DNA of 64,000 nt, from assembly GCF_018873765.1 (NCBI RefSeq), contig NC_057922.1:15699563-15763562 (forward strand), read 5' to 3'. This DNA is from Telopea speciosissima (taxonomy: Eukaryota; Streptophyta; Magnoliopsida; Proteales; Proteaceae). The notes below the pieces were generated by a model. The model was not told the DNA's origin and did no database searches. It worked only from the letters and a program-made list of their open reading frames with translations. Of this stretch, positions 23,101-34,700 are shown piece after piece. Positions within the stretch are counted from its first letter, which is position 1. Every line of letters starts with the position of its first letter. Made by a program: the position numbers and the translations under genes.

Positions 23101-23370
23101 TGGGGATGTAAATGAATAGCTGAAATCCGTTTCTGAATCCGTGTCCGTATTTGTTTAGCACTATTCGAATCCGTCCGAAAGCTAAACGGATGCGGATACG
23201 GATAGGCTATAGCTATCCAAAAGGCTATATTTACATGTAAACGGATAAAATATCCGATCTGTATCCGTGTCTGTATTCGTTTAGCACTATCCAAATTCGT
23301 CTGAATGCTAATCGGATGCGGATGCGGATATAGTACTATTCGAGCCGAATCCAATCCATTTACATCCCTA
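23101..23370. mobile_element. hAT MITE, TAGGGATGTAAAC family
   Basis: 270 bp, ends TGGGGATGTAAATG and CATTTACATCCCTA, with a perfect 8 bp duplication GTGCTGAC at 23,093-23,100 and 23,371-23,378. The interior is CGGAT/ATCCG-rich. The empty site is at about 10,038-10,046 in unit 1. Confidence 0.92.
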
Positions 23371-23471
23371 GTGCTGACACATTCATACAATAAAATTAGA
23401 GATAAATGGCATATTTGTACTTTCAAAAGCTTAATTAGGACACTATTATTCCACCCATACTTGATAAATAG

Positions 23472-24254
23472 TAGGGGCGTCAACGAGCCAGGCTGGGCCA
23501 GGCTTGACCTAAACCCTAGTCCAACACTAGGGGCCTTAATCTAAACGCAAGCCTAGCCTCGCCCTATCAGGGTCAAGCATACCCTCAACCCAATTTGACC
23601 CTGCCAAGGTTTTCTCAAGCCCGACCAAGCCCTGATTGTCTCTGAATATCTTGGCTCATTGAGTTGTGGTACTAATAAAGCCCAATCATAGCCCGGATTA
23701 AAAAAAGGCATTTGTCACAACAACAAAAAAAAAAACTAAATTGTTTTAAGATTTGAACCCATAGTAGCTTGATTATAATAGATCAACTTTGACCATTGTA
23801 CCAAAGCAAAACTTCTATATATATTATAAATTTATATTATATAATAGAGAGTCAGGTGGCTCCGCCAGGGTCATGCAGATAGGGATGTAAATGAATAGTC
23901 GAAATCCGTTTTCGTATTCGTATCTGTATCCGTTTAGTACTATCCGAATCCGTCTGAAAGCTAAACGGATACGGATACGGATAGGCTATAGCTATCCGAA
24001 AAGCTATATTTACATGTAAACAAATAAAATATCCAATCTGTATCTGTGTCCGTATCCGTTTAGCACTATTCGAATCCGTCCGAAAGATAATCGGATGCGG
24101 ATGTGGATATAGCACTATCCAAGCCGAATCCGATCCGTTTACATCCCTACATGCAGATATCAAACATAGCCCGACCTTTGCTTATCCCAAGATCTGTTGG
24201 GCTCAGGGCGGATTTGGGCAAGCTCAGACTGATCAGGTTTTTTTACACCCCTTA
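23472..24254. mobile_element. hAT MITE with a second MITE nested inside
   Basis: Inverted counterpart of 9,462-9,944, flanked by ATAAATAG and ACAAATAG (one mismatch). It is 300 bp longer than its partner because of the nested element at 23,880-24,149. Confidence 0.85.
23880..24149. mobile_element. Nested hAT MITE, TAGGGATGTAAAC family
   Basis: 270 bp, ends TAGGGATGTAAATG and GTTTACATCCCTA, perfect 8 bp duplication CATGCAGA at 23,872-23,879 and 24,150-24,157. It is inserted in an older hAT MITE; the unit 1 partner near 9,560 is empty. Confidence 0.93.
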
Positions 24255-24360
24255 ACAAATAGGATTACTTGTTAATTTGCACCCAAATGTTTTATCAATT
24301 ACTTGATAGATATAATTACTAGTGAACTTTGTTAGTAACAGGGTTTTCTTCTATAGATTT

Positions 24361-25010
24361 ATTTGGATTCTCCATAGATTTTAATTAATTTTTTCCAAGG
24401 CAAATCTCACCAAACCAACTCTTTGATATTTGGCTATTTTATTTTTGGGTAAAGGGGAGCACGATTTCTATTCTCCTCGTTCAATAATGGAGGTAGGTAA
24501 GGCTAGATAGAGCCATTGATTGGGTTTATTGGCTTAGAAATGATTACTGTCTTTTTGCTCATAATTAAAGCTGCACCACACAAAAGGAGAGTTATAAGGT
24601 ACAGATATTTCCACGTGATGTAACCATTTGAAATACTATTTGAAAGCATATAACCTACTATTAATCTCTTATTAGTTATGTAAATTATTCTGAATGAAAA
24701 TAGATTATTAGTATTTGTGTTAAATTGATTAGTACGAGGCTTTCCAGGGCCACTTACATGGAATTTATTCCTCCGATCCTGTGAGTTTCACTGTGAATTC
24801 CATGTGACTGGCCCGGCCCTAGAGGGCCTTGGACAATAATCATGGCTCTACCAGATGGAATCTCTGACTCACAATAGAATGGGTTGGGACCATTAATTTA
24901 CAGGCATTTGTCAATGTCTCTTTCGTTAGAAGGATTTATAACCTTCTGGCTTCTCTCCATTATTGGGAAGAAGAGGAGAATGGATCGAAATCGTGGTTCT
25001 GCTCCCATTC
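24361..25010. repeat. Extra partial unit: 3.7-4.1 kb segment plus sub-repeat X
   Basis: 24,361-24,655 is an inverted copy of about 3,730-4,087. 24,690-25,000 is a direct copy of 16,980-17,290. After 25,010 the sequence resembles the beginning of unit 1 in direct orientation for about 100 bp. These are remnants of further rearrangement. No gene. Confidence 0.7.
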
Positions 25011-25294
25011 TTCACGTGGTTATAAATGTACCATGTCTGCTCCTATCTGTCAAATAGAGGGATAATGCAATAGTGAAGATAAGATTTATGACATGATAAT
25101 TAATGGTATATTGTACCTCCATCTTTTTAATTTCCTTCATTCTGCACAACCAAATTTTGATCACAAGTAGGTTGATTCATCAATGCCTTGAAGCCTTTGG
25201 CTTCTTAGCGCCCTTTGAAATCAACCCACAAACCAATCGATAGAATACAAAAAATCGTATTTCAACACAAAATTAAGGATAATTATTATTATTA

Positions 25295-26734
25295 GGAAAA
25301 TTTTCACAAACACCTTCTAAAAGTAGTCAATATCTCATAAATTTACCAAACTTAGTCAAAATAGCAAACGTCCTTCTGACGTTAAGTAGTAGGGTGATCC
25401 TCAAGATAAAATGTCAATTTTACCCTCTTAGTATCATCTAAAATATAAAATATCAATTTTACCCTCTTAGCAAGACCAGTAATTTAACCCTCTCTTCTTC
25501 GGTTATTCCTTTGCAAACTGAAACCTCTGTCTTCTTCCTCTGGCGAAACTAAAACCTATCTACTTCCCACCACCTTCTGAGAAAGAAATGGGGTATTCAG
25601 GCGATGGTTTCTAGATCACAGAGAGGGATGGAGACTTGCAGTGAGGTGGCCAAGGATGCACTGACGGTAACGGTGATGACCAAATCTGGGCTGGGTGATG
25701 GCGGAAAAAAAAAAAAAAAAAAGAAACTTGGACTGAGCTGCACGGTGATGCTTGGAACAGAGGTGCAGCAGGGATGGTGTTGAACTGTTGAAGGATGATG
25801 ATGCGGCCAAAGAGTTCAGTTGATGTTGGGATGACAGCAAGTGGTTTCAGTCATGGTTGAAACGAGAGGCAGCGATGACCAATCTCAAGTGGTTTAAAGC
25901 TTCCGCAATACTGGGCAAGGGATCCCTGAGACGTCCTTCGAGGATTACCTCTGTTTCTGGTTCAACGCATATGGCTCCAATGATAAGGGATTTTAAGGGA
26001 AAGGTGTTGTTGCCGATCCTGTTCACGAGCCACCATCGATGGCTGCTCGCTAGTTACAGGGGCATGCGGAGACGAATAGTACATTTTCTTCGGTCTTCAA
26101 CCTCCTCCACCCTTGTTCTTTTTTTTTTTATTTCTTCTTCTTGAGCAGATACAGACAGAGAAAAAGCAAAGAGCGGTGGGCTGTGATCGTTAGAGACTAG
26201 CATGATGAGGGCGGTCAAGGGAGGTGGAAGTGGTGGTGGCAGCGGCGGTGTTGGTAGTGGAGGAGGGAGACCAACAGTAGAAGAGGAGGCTGGAGACAAG
26301 AACGGCAACACCTGTGACGAAGCCAGTGGGGAGAGAAGAGGCGACACCGATGTAGGAGAGAGAAACCCCTTCTTTGGTTTCTTCGTTTTGGGGACCACCA
26401 TATCTTCCCACCACCTTCTGAGGCGGCGCAACCACTTTTGTCACAGGATAATTCTTGCCGGATTCAATCTGATCACCGAAGAAGAGAGGTTTCACTGGTT
26501 CTATAGAAGAAGATAGGTTTCAGGTTCGCAGAGGAAGAAGAGAGTTGGGTAAGGGGAAAGGGTAATTTCACCATTTAAAAAGAGTTAACACACACTTAAC
26601 TGCATAGACTAATGGAGTGAACTAAGTTGAAATAAATTCATAAAAATTAGGGGGTGTTTGTGATATTTTGATCAAGTTTAGTAAATTTATGAGATATTAG
26701 ATATTTTTGGGGTTGTTTGTAAACTTTTCCCCCC
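25295..26734. mobile_element. Mutator-like element, Pack-MULE-like
   Basis: 1,440 bp. The left end GGAAAATTTTCACAAAC and right end (reverse) GGGGAAAAGTTTACAAAC are followed by further inverted similarity for roughly 100 bp. Flanked by TTATTATTA at 25,286-25,294 and 26,735-26,743 (simple sequence, so weaker evidence). No transposase. The interior is GC-richer than its ends. A minus-strand open frame at 26,495-26,190 has a hydrophobic stretch with V-S-L-S-Y-I-G-V-A-S-S-L-P-T-G-F and looks like a captured host exon. Confidence 0.7.
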
Positions 26735-26758
26735 TTATTATTATTATTTTTTGGGCGC

Positions 26759-26873
26759 TATTCTCTATGTCGCAACGCAGCCTACACCCAGACACATGGG
26801 ATGAGTGCAATGACCACCCTACCCCTCTGCCTGCCATGTATCTAGGCTTAGACTACGCTGCAACATAGAGAAT
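26759..26873. mobile_element. 115 bp TIR MITE
   Basis: The ends TATTCTCTATGTCGCAACGC and its inverted form (right end reads GCTGCAACATAGAGAATA) are about 20 bp long. Confidence 0.7.
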
Positions 26874-27697
26874 ATTTTTCTTTTTTTTTTTTTTTGGGTG
26901 AACAAGTACGATTATTGTTCAGAACATCCACAACCTCGCGCAGTGACTTTGAATTATTTCGTAACTGACCTTTTATCTTGACACTTTCAATTTAGATTTG
27001 AGAAAGACCAACCAAATTATTTCTCTTATGGAGTCTTATAGTCGATGCTTTTTCACATTAATATGCAGGAGTACAAAAACCAAATCTTATCTTGTATGAT
27101 TCTGTGAAAATGAAAGATATAGGTGTAACAAAGCAATGTTTCTCATGATCCAATAAACCCAATCTTATCTTGTATTCAGAACAAAGCCATGTTTCTCATG
27201 AGGTGTAACTGTACTGTATTGTCTTCTCTCTCTCTTTATTTCTTATTTTACCTTACTCTCCTTTGGTGTGGGGCAGCTTTAGTTATGAACAAAAGGACAA
27301 TAATCATTTCTGCCTTTAAACAGACCAAGTGCGCCATAAATAACCAATCAATGGCTCTACCCAGCTGGATTGAGTGAATCATAATACACAGAGAAGTTCT
27401 ATTAATATTATATTCTGTGCATGACTTACAATGGACAGAGAAGTTCTATTATTATATCATCTATAACATCAACTTTACCTAATATAGTGTCTTACAAAAA
27501 AAAGGAAAAATCTAATCTATCATGCATGGCCTGGCCTATCTTTGCCTCCTTGTGGGGCCCTGATGGAGATGATGGTCGGTCGACCCTTGAATTGCACAGG
27601 AAAAAAAAAAAAAAAAAAAACCTCTTTCATTAGAATGATATGACCTTCTCCAGTATTGTGAAGAAGAGAAGATTTGAAATCGTGTTCCTTGTTACCC

Positions 27698-27930
27698 ATG
27701 GTTCTAAGTATTGGTATCGTATTATTCGTATTAGGTGATAGATATCAATTTTGCTAGTCATTGATATCGATATCGTATTAATAGCATGGTATGGATAAGG
27801 GTTAAATAGTCAAAAAAACTCATTTTTTAAGGAAATTCAGGGGTAATTTTGTTTGATACAGTCGATCGCATATCGATATCATATCAATTTTGCATATTAC
27901 TGATACCCGTTCCGATACCGTGCACTAGAG
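27698..27930. mobile_element. Possible MITE rich in GATATCGATATC
   Basis: Begins 'ggttctaagtattggtatcg' and ends 'ccgataccgtgcactagag', with repeated TATCGATATCG-like words on both strands. Ends and target duplication are not clear. Confidence 0.35.
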
Positions 27931-28984
27931 GGGAGTTGTTATCAAAATGATTTTTTTGTGAGATTTGTCTTTGGATTTTTATATTTGAAATCTATCTAAA
28001 ATTCGAATATATTTATAGATAAGAAAACCTTATTAACCCTTCTATGTCTCACTTGATTTCACTAATAAAGTTCACTAGTAATTCTCTATTTATCAAGCAA
28101 TTGGTAAACAATATTTGGGTGTAGTGATTTTACTGGATCAATCAAATTTACACTCAAAAGCCAAAATAGGCATACAATGGAAGGGGAAAAAATGTCCTAA
28201 TTAAGGTTTTGAAATTATAAATATGCCATTAACCTCTTAAGTTTATACTATGATTCTATCATACACTCTTAATTAAGGATGGGCAATGGAGTTTTCTCCC
28301 TTGATTGACATTTTTAGGGACCTCAGTAATATTTTGTGGTTCATTGATATCATCATCTTATTAGTAAAATGAAAAAAGAAAAAAAAAAAAGGGCTTAAGT
28401 TGAAACATATTTACCAGTGATTTTAAAGGAGTGAAAAAAAAATTGGGTTCCTCTCCTTGAAGGGCGTCACTCAATGAGTACCCAATGAAGCATCCAATGG
28501 TTGGACTGTAATGCACACATCCCGATCACTAACTAGGCACATGCCGAGATGTCTGTGGCATTGTCAAACACATTGATCAGTATGTTTTGCAATCTTTCAA
28601 AAAGTCTTCACATGGTAATTAACAACAAAAAAGAAAAAAGTCTTCACATGGTTAAATGTACCATTTCTGCTCCTCTCTGCGCAATAATGGAGATGTAGAA
28701 ATGGGAATGGGATTGTGCCTAATAACAAAGGCAATTATTAGGTATGAATCTAATTTGGTTTTCGGGTGTGTAGTTTGTAGGAGTTAATACATGGACATTA
28801 TTTTTTAGAGTAGTTGGATGTGCATAAATGTCCAATTAAAATGACCAAAGATCCCCTAAAAGACAAGCTTTAGAAATTGATAAAAAAAAAAAGAAGTTGA
28901 AACCGATTATTAAAACAGACGAAATCAATCAAAATCGGAATAAACCAATTTTTCTTTTATTGTACTATATTTCTTTTGGTTGGA

Positions 28985-29136
28985 CAAGAGATCTCTACTT
29001 GATCACATAGTCTCTACACAAGCATCTGGGATAGTGGGTGAGCATGCCTGGGTATCTACCCAGGGGACATAGATGTCATCTCACGATGCCCCGTGGGAGA
29101 TCCTAGGAAACACCCCCAAGTGGAGGTCTTTTTCCC
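28985..29136. mobile_element. TIR MITE (agagatctctacttg family)
   Basis: About 150 bp related to 51,397-51,551 in inverted orientation. Shared words include 'agagatctctactt', 'gggtgagc/gtactcaccc' and 'cctaggtagata/tatctaccca'. Confidence 0.6.
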
Positions 29137-29826
29137 ATTTCTTTTTTATATATAAAAATTAATTAAGATCTAATAAGCAATAATACAATGATAAAAGACT
29201 GATAAGACTTGAGAGAAGATAATAAAGAACCAAAACCGAAATAAGGACTTTGTTAAAAAAAAAAACACTTCTATCATAGATTATTAGTCTTTGATTGAAT
29301 TAAGCATTAAAATTTAACACATGACTAATCTACCCTTATTACTTTTCTATCCAGTTATTAGACTAGCTACTTAATATGTCCGTATGATAGGAGTTGTAGG
29401 AAAGATTCCTACAGTGGATTTATAGAAACCTTAACTTAGGGGGGTATTGAAGTAAATAGGAAAAACAGGAGGGCAGTTTTACTCCTGCCTATCACCCTTC
29501 TGGCGTCTACCCTTACTGCACTGTTTGTCTGTTGGTTGAGTAAGAAAAGCCAATTATTCTTTATACTTGAGGAGGGAAAAAGAACAATAACCGGTTGCGT
29601 GGTTTTTGCGTACAGTTACAGCCTACCGGACTGCATGAATTTATTGTGCAACCCATAGTGAAATTAAAAGTCTCATTCGAATAGATTCTTTTACATGTAC
29701 TCTCATTGGCCCTCACGATGGTGCAGTCACTACACCAACAAACAGCAATCTCTTGACCAACAAATACAAAAAAAATCACAAGAGTATTTAGGTAAAAACA
29801 AATGGTACAAAGAGGGTTGTTCCAGC

Positions 29827-29834
29827 TATAAATA
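29827..29834 (+). promoter_or_regulatory. TATA box of BBI copy 4
   Basis: TATAAATA 114 bp before the ATG. Confidence 0.7.
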
Positions 29835-29947
29835 TTGCCCATAGCAATGAGCATGTAACTTGCAAGTAAGAGCAAGAAGTAATAACTGGTTTGTGTGAGT
29901 GAGTGATCACAGTAAACTGTTAGTGAAGTGAGAGAGGTCAGACCGAG

Positions 29948-30076
29948 ATGGCTCTGAAGGTTGTATTGATGACACTTATGGTGGTGTTGTCTCTAGGAAC
30001 AATGCAGAGCTTCTCAAGACCATTGAGATACCAACTGGTAATATATATATATATATATTTGTGCAAATTTTGGGTT

Positions 30077-30112
<36 letters not shown>

Positions 30113-30432
30113 TTGTGTGTGTGTGTGAGATTGGAATCAGTACTAAATTTTGTTTGTTTGGTTTGACAGGTGGAAGCAATAAGATTGGGGACAGCAGCTG
30201 GTGCGATGACTGTCTGTGCACACTATCATTCCCACCTTACTGCCGCTGCAAAGATGCTTCTCACTGCTCCTTATGCGTCTGCTCCGCAACTGTTTCAGCT
30301 GAGCTTCAGTCAACCTGCGAATCTATCCCTTCCCAATTCGACAAGTTCTGTCTTTACTTCAATAATGCTGCCACTACTGCTACTGCTACTGCTACTGCTG
30401 GGAGGAAGATCCTCGCAAACCTCCCCGCCTAA
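29948..30432 (+). pseudogene. Bowman-Birk-type inhibitor, copy 4, P1 Leu, exon 1 frameshift
   Basis: Exon 1 is 29,948-30,037 and exon 2 is 30,170-30,432. Exon 2 encodes G-D-S-S-W-C-D-D-C-L and the loop C-T-L-S-F-P-P-Y-C. Leu at P1 instead of Lys predicts chymotrypsin- or elastase-like specificity. All ten cysteines are kept, and the C terminus has an A-T-A-T-A-T run. Exon 1 lacks 37 nt of the propeptide region relative to copy 1, so the conserved splice sites no longer join the signal peptide in frame with the BBI domain. The shifted frame stays open through exon 2 to 30,526 and would give a 148-residue leucine-rich product. A different donor or upstream exon could restore use; no sequence evidence decides. 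Called a probable pseudogene. Confidence 0.75.
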
Positions 30433-30526
30433 TGATGAGCAGCTCAACCGGCCCTATCAAACTATCTCCTCTACTCTACTAGTTATGTTCCGTTCCCTGA
30501 AGTACCATGGTCGTGGTTCTACTTGA

Positions 30527-31690
30527 TTACGCTGTGTGCTTAATTTATGTCTTCTTTTATGTTCTATTTCCAATGCCTACTACGTACTCTTATTAGTTTC
30601 ATCTTCCATAAGATGTTAACCGGTACGTGTTCCCAAATTGCCTTATTTATAACAAAGAGGAGATTTTCTTATTACCGTTTCCATGTGTGTATGTACGTAT
30701 GTCTTTCGAATAGAATGTTTAGCGCGCTTATATGTAAAAAATGGGAAATACTAGTGTCGTAGCTCTGGAGATCCGGAATTACCCAATCAGATCATGGTAT
30801 TTGGAATCTCTTGTAGAGTTAGACCTTGACTCCTTTATTACCTTACCCTGCCAGCTACTGAATCTTTGGGTCGACTATCCATAAAAACATACTTTACACA
30901 GTGGATGTTTGGGAGCAGAATTGATGAAATTCTAGTATGGCTAAACCTCAAGCCCGACCAATTGTAGTCCAAATTTGATCTTAAATTTCACCACGAGTCA
31001 CCCCACGAGTCGCAATATTTCTCATGAACCAGCCATGTCTAGATATTAGAAATATTAAATTTTAATGGGAAAAGACAGAAGATGTGGCAAGATGATACAC
31101 CTCTTTGACAAAGAGGTCCTAGTTTTGATGGCGGTATCGCTTGGTTCCACATATTTTAGGGATTTCTTTATTATTTTCTTTCTTTCACTTTTTACCATGG
31201 CCCACATGCAGCATTATTGGTGTGGTGAGCAGATTCCTCTCCACACTGCCATTATAGATATAGAAAGAAGGAACCCTCTCCTTTTATTTTATTATAATTT
31301 TTTTTTTAAAAGTTGGCACTTGAAATACAAAAGAACTCAGAAAATATATGAATCATTTTCAACGTTATAAGGACTTGATATTATATGAATCATTTTTCAG
31401 TTTTATGTAATTTACAAAAAAAAAATAATAATTGAATTAGGCAGTTGTTAATTTTCTTCATTCTTCTAGCCAAAAGTAAAAGAAAGAAAACAAAATACAA
31501 AGAAGATGAAATTTTCACTCTAAATATAACACAGTTACAAATCGATTCTTTGCATATAAAAGGTGTATCCTTCTGCTCTCTGTAACTTTGCTTGGCTAGA
31601 GCAAGGAAAGTTGCATTTGGAAGCCATAAATAATATAACAAAATCCAAAAATGACCTTTACATTCTCCTGTAAGCATATTGGGGATTAAT
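30527..31690. other. Intergenic, end of unit 4
   Basis: AT-rich. Up to about 31,000 it matches the 3' flanks of the other BBI units; beyond that I see no gene or repeat. Confidence 0.6.
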
Positions 31691-31701
31691 CTAAATCACT
31701 T

Positions 31702-34700
31702 TCATTCCTGGTGTCTGGGGTGTTGATTCTTCTCTCTCCTATAAGCTTTAAAGAGATCGAGGCCAAGAAAGATGTTGACCAAATTCATTCCTGCCATCCC
31801 AAAAAGGGCTAGTGGGAGTTCAACACCCTTCCCGAACTTGGACGCATCTTTAATGAGCTTGATTGTGATGAGAATATGCGAACCGAGCCTTGCTAGGAAG
31901 AAGGTGATCCAGTTGAGTGCCCATTCTGCTCTCACAAATTTGCAGTTTGTGTCCCGTACTCCAGCCATTCGCCGCACTTTCCTCACGTGTAGGAATATTG
32001 AATGAAGCTGTTTGTCACACAATACCACTTAGGATGCGTCAACAGCAGCATATGTAAATGTGCAGTGGCTCTATTTCAACAGTTGATAAAGAAAGACAAG
32101 TTGAAACGAGAGGAGACAAAGTGAGAAATTGTTGAGATTAAGATAATGAAAACAATGTTTGTGACATACCTCACAAATAAGGGTGAGAATAAGATAGTTC
32201 ACAGTGACTCTTCGATACAGTGCAAGTGTAAAGCAAACCAGGAGTAGCAGGTGGTGTACAAGGATTGAGGGGATCAATCCACTATACAGCCGGTACCGGA
32301 GCATATCCCACTGGTCGTATGCAAAGTAACCACAGGAGAAGCACAAAGCCAGGTATACACCGGGCCACGTCCCTCCAAACAACTGAGCATGGTCAAACAT
32401 CGTACTTAGACCCTTTGTTGCCCATTGATTAACCAGGATGAGAATGACTGCAAATGAAATCAAGTAGATTTAAGCAAAACAAAGCACAAAGAGCCCAAAA
32501 ATCTGTTAGTAGTCATGGTGCGGTAAAAAACTCACATTGAAATAACTCATCCAGTTAACAACCCAAAAAATTTGCAGACATTTGCATTTACTTTCTTCTT
32601 GAAGAACTGTTGCTAATCCTGGCAACGGCTTTGGTTGCTTCATTGTGTTGTTCAAGTTACATGGTGATTCTTAAAGTACCCTTAGTAATATTATATTAAA
32701 ACCAACAAACACCACAGACAGTCTCTGAACCCAATTAAATCTCTTAAAGAGCACCAAAATTGGAAGGGTGAGGGGGAAGACATGCTTTACAACAACTGCT
32801 GGAAAGTGAAATCGCAGTCTTTTTAAAAAATAAAAACATTGATATGCGGCAAGTGCACGGCCAGATTTGCAAGGATGTCTGTCAGAGGTTGTATCAGCTG
32901 ATCAATAATCTAAAGAACTCATACATGGTTTAGTTGTATAAGTGAAGGCAACATGTCATTTAAGTTCAAGCGAGGTTGGACAAATTCAAGTAAAAGGCTG
33001 CAGGCTTTCTAAGTTCTTACCAAATCCACTAATTTGGATATAACAGGTGTAGATAAATATCACTTAGTAAATATGATAGCAGCTCAGCTATGAGATGGAG
33101 AATGCCAGGCCTCTTTTAGTCATCCAACGGAGCTGAACTGGCTCATTTGGATGAAGCTGTCAATCACACTTCAGCATCATCTCAATCATCATACCCTGAT
33201 CCCAAACTTTGTGCTGCTAAGGCTATATCTTTGTGAAAACTCCCCCGTATCAGATTGACAGCATTCTAATTTTTTTTTTTAGATCGACAGCATTCTGATT
33301 CATGATACATGCCATACTAGTATCAGAGTAATCAGAGAGTTGCCTGTGTCACAGAAAGCAGCTGACTGAACCCTCTGAAATTCTTTATTTTCCTCCCTCT
33401 TTCACTCTTCAATTGGAAGTTACCATACCATTTAGCTACAAATGCATTACCCTAAGTTTGACACATAAAAATGAAAATTTTAAACTACTAGAGGATAAGA
33501 TAGCTCAGAATAGCCCCTGACAACTTCCATTGCCGTTTTGTTTTCTGTACACATCTTCTGTTTAGCACTGTCCCCGGGCCTGCAAATTTCTTTTCTTGAT
33601 GATAAATCTCTTCACAAATTACCAGAGCAATGGTTTAGGTCCTAAAATCAATGGTTCCATACATATATCAGAATACCCACCCACTTTTACCTGTACAACT
33701 GATACAAGCAACTGTATCAATGATGTCATCATTTTAAATTCTTAATTCATCATTACCACTAATCAAATTGAGAAATAAAATGGGTCTAAGAAAACTAATG
33801 TCCTGAACATTTGGTGTCTGTCTTCGAACTGAAGAAGCTCCTTCCTCTGATTTCTTTCTTTGGTTTGTTTTCAAATGGAAAATTCCAACTCCTGGCTAAA
33901 CTCAAAAACATAAAAGGGTTGCACATCAAGGTAAAAGGAACATGAAGAATTAGGTAACGGCACATCCAAGCTAGATAAGAGGTAAAATGGACTGGGAGCC
34001 AAATTTATCAGAATTATGTGATCTGAGGGCCCTGTTCATAATGTAAAACATGATTCTGAATATCCTTTTCTTGCTGGACAAAATGAAGATCTGCAATGAG
34101 TCATATTATAATATACACGTCCTCAAAAATTAAATCTTTAAAGTTAAGAAGCACTTGCATGCAGATTTAAGTCAAGTTTCAAGAGGAACATGTGCAGACA
34201 CCTTAAAACCCATGTCATTGAATTACTTTAGCCTGTTAAGAACCTAATGGTGCTTCCTGTAAATAGAATGCCTCACCAATTGGTTTGGTCTATGCAGATG
34301 TCCGCCAGGTGAAGATTGCGAAGCATCTGCCCCCTTCTGGCTCAAGGAGACTTCAATTAGGATCCTCAGACCTACAGGATGATCTCTAGCTAAGAAATGG
34401 AAGCTTCACAATCCATCTAGAAGACCAGTTATAGGCTAACTGGGTTGGTTGACTAGCTGGGAATATTGAAGTTTGACATCATAAACCTTCCAAATCCATT
34501 GACTGGAAAAAGCTGCGAGGTCATGAGCTAACTATTTTGGGATTTTTTTTATTGTAATGAGCTTACCCTATAAGCCCAAATATGGGGTTTGTGAGGTCTA
34601 TACAAAATTAGATGTTAATTTCTATTTTCGCTGTTATTTAGTAGTGCTTCTAGAAGGGCTGGACAGGTGTCCTACATTCCAACCATAGTTTCTATTTTGT

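Larger units (their letters stand above)
18076..24360 (-). repeat. BBI duplication unit 3, inverted arm
   Basis: Reads, on the minus strand, as 9,336-10,307 (here 24,360-22,834), then 1-4,087 (here 22,834-18,076), in the same order as unit 1 without the unit 1 MULE between. It carries insertions missing from unit 1: hAT MITEs at 18,375, 23,101 and 23,880 and a SINE at 18,998. Confidence 0.85.
28020..31010 (+). repeat. BBI duplication unit 4 (direct, most diverged)
   Basis: 28,020-28,720 resembles 9,340-10,340 and the unit 1 start. 29,810-30,430 holds the BBI gene. 30,600-30,990 resembles 1,720-2,290 and 13,660-14,080. It is more diverged than units 1-3 and lacks their promoter MITE relic. 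Confidence 0.75.

Noticed and set aside
26054-26516. Plus-strand glycine-rich frame and minus-strand proline/serine-rich frame
   Set aside because: Low-complexity complements of each other inside a MULE; at most a captured fragment.
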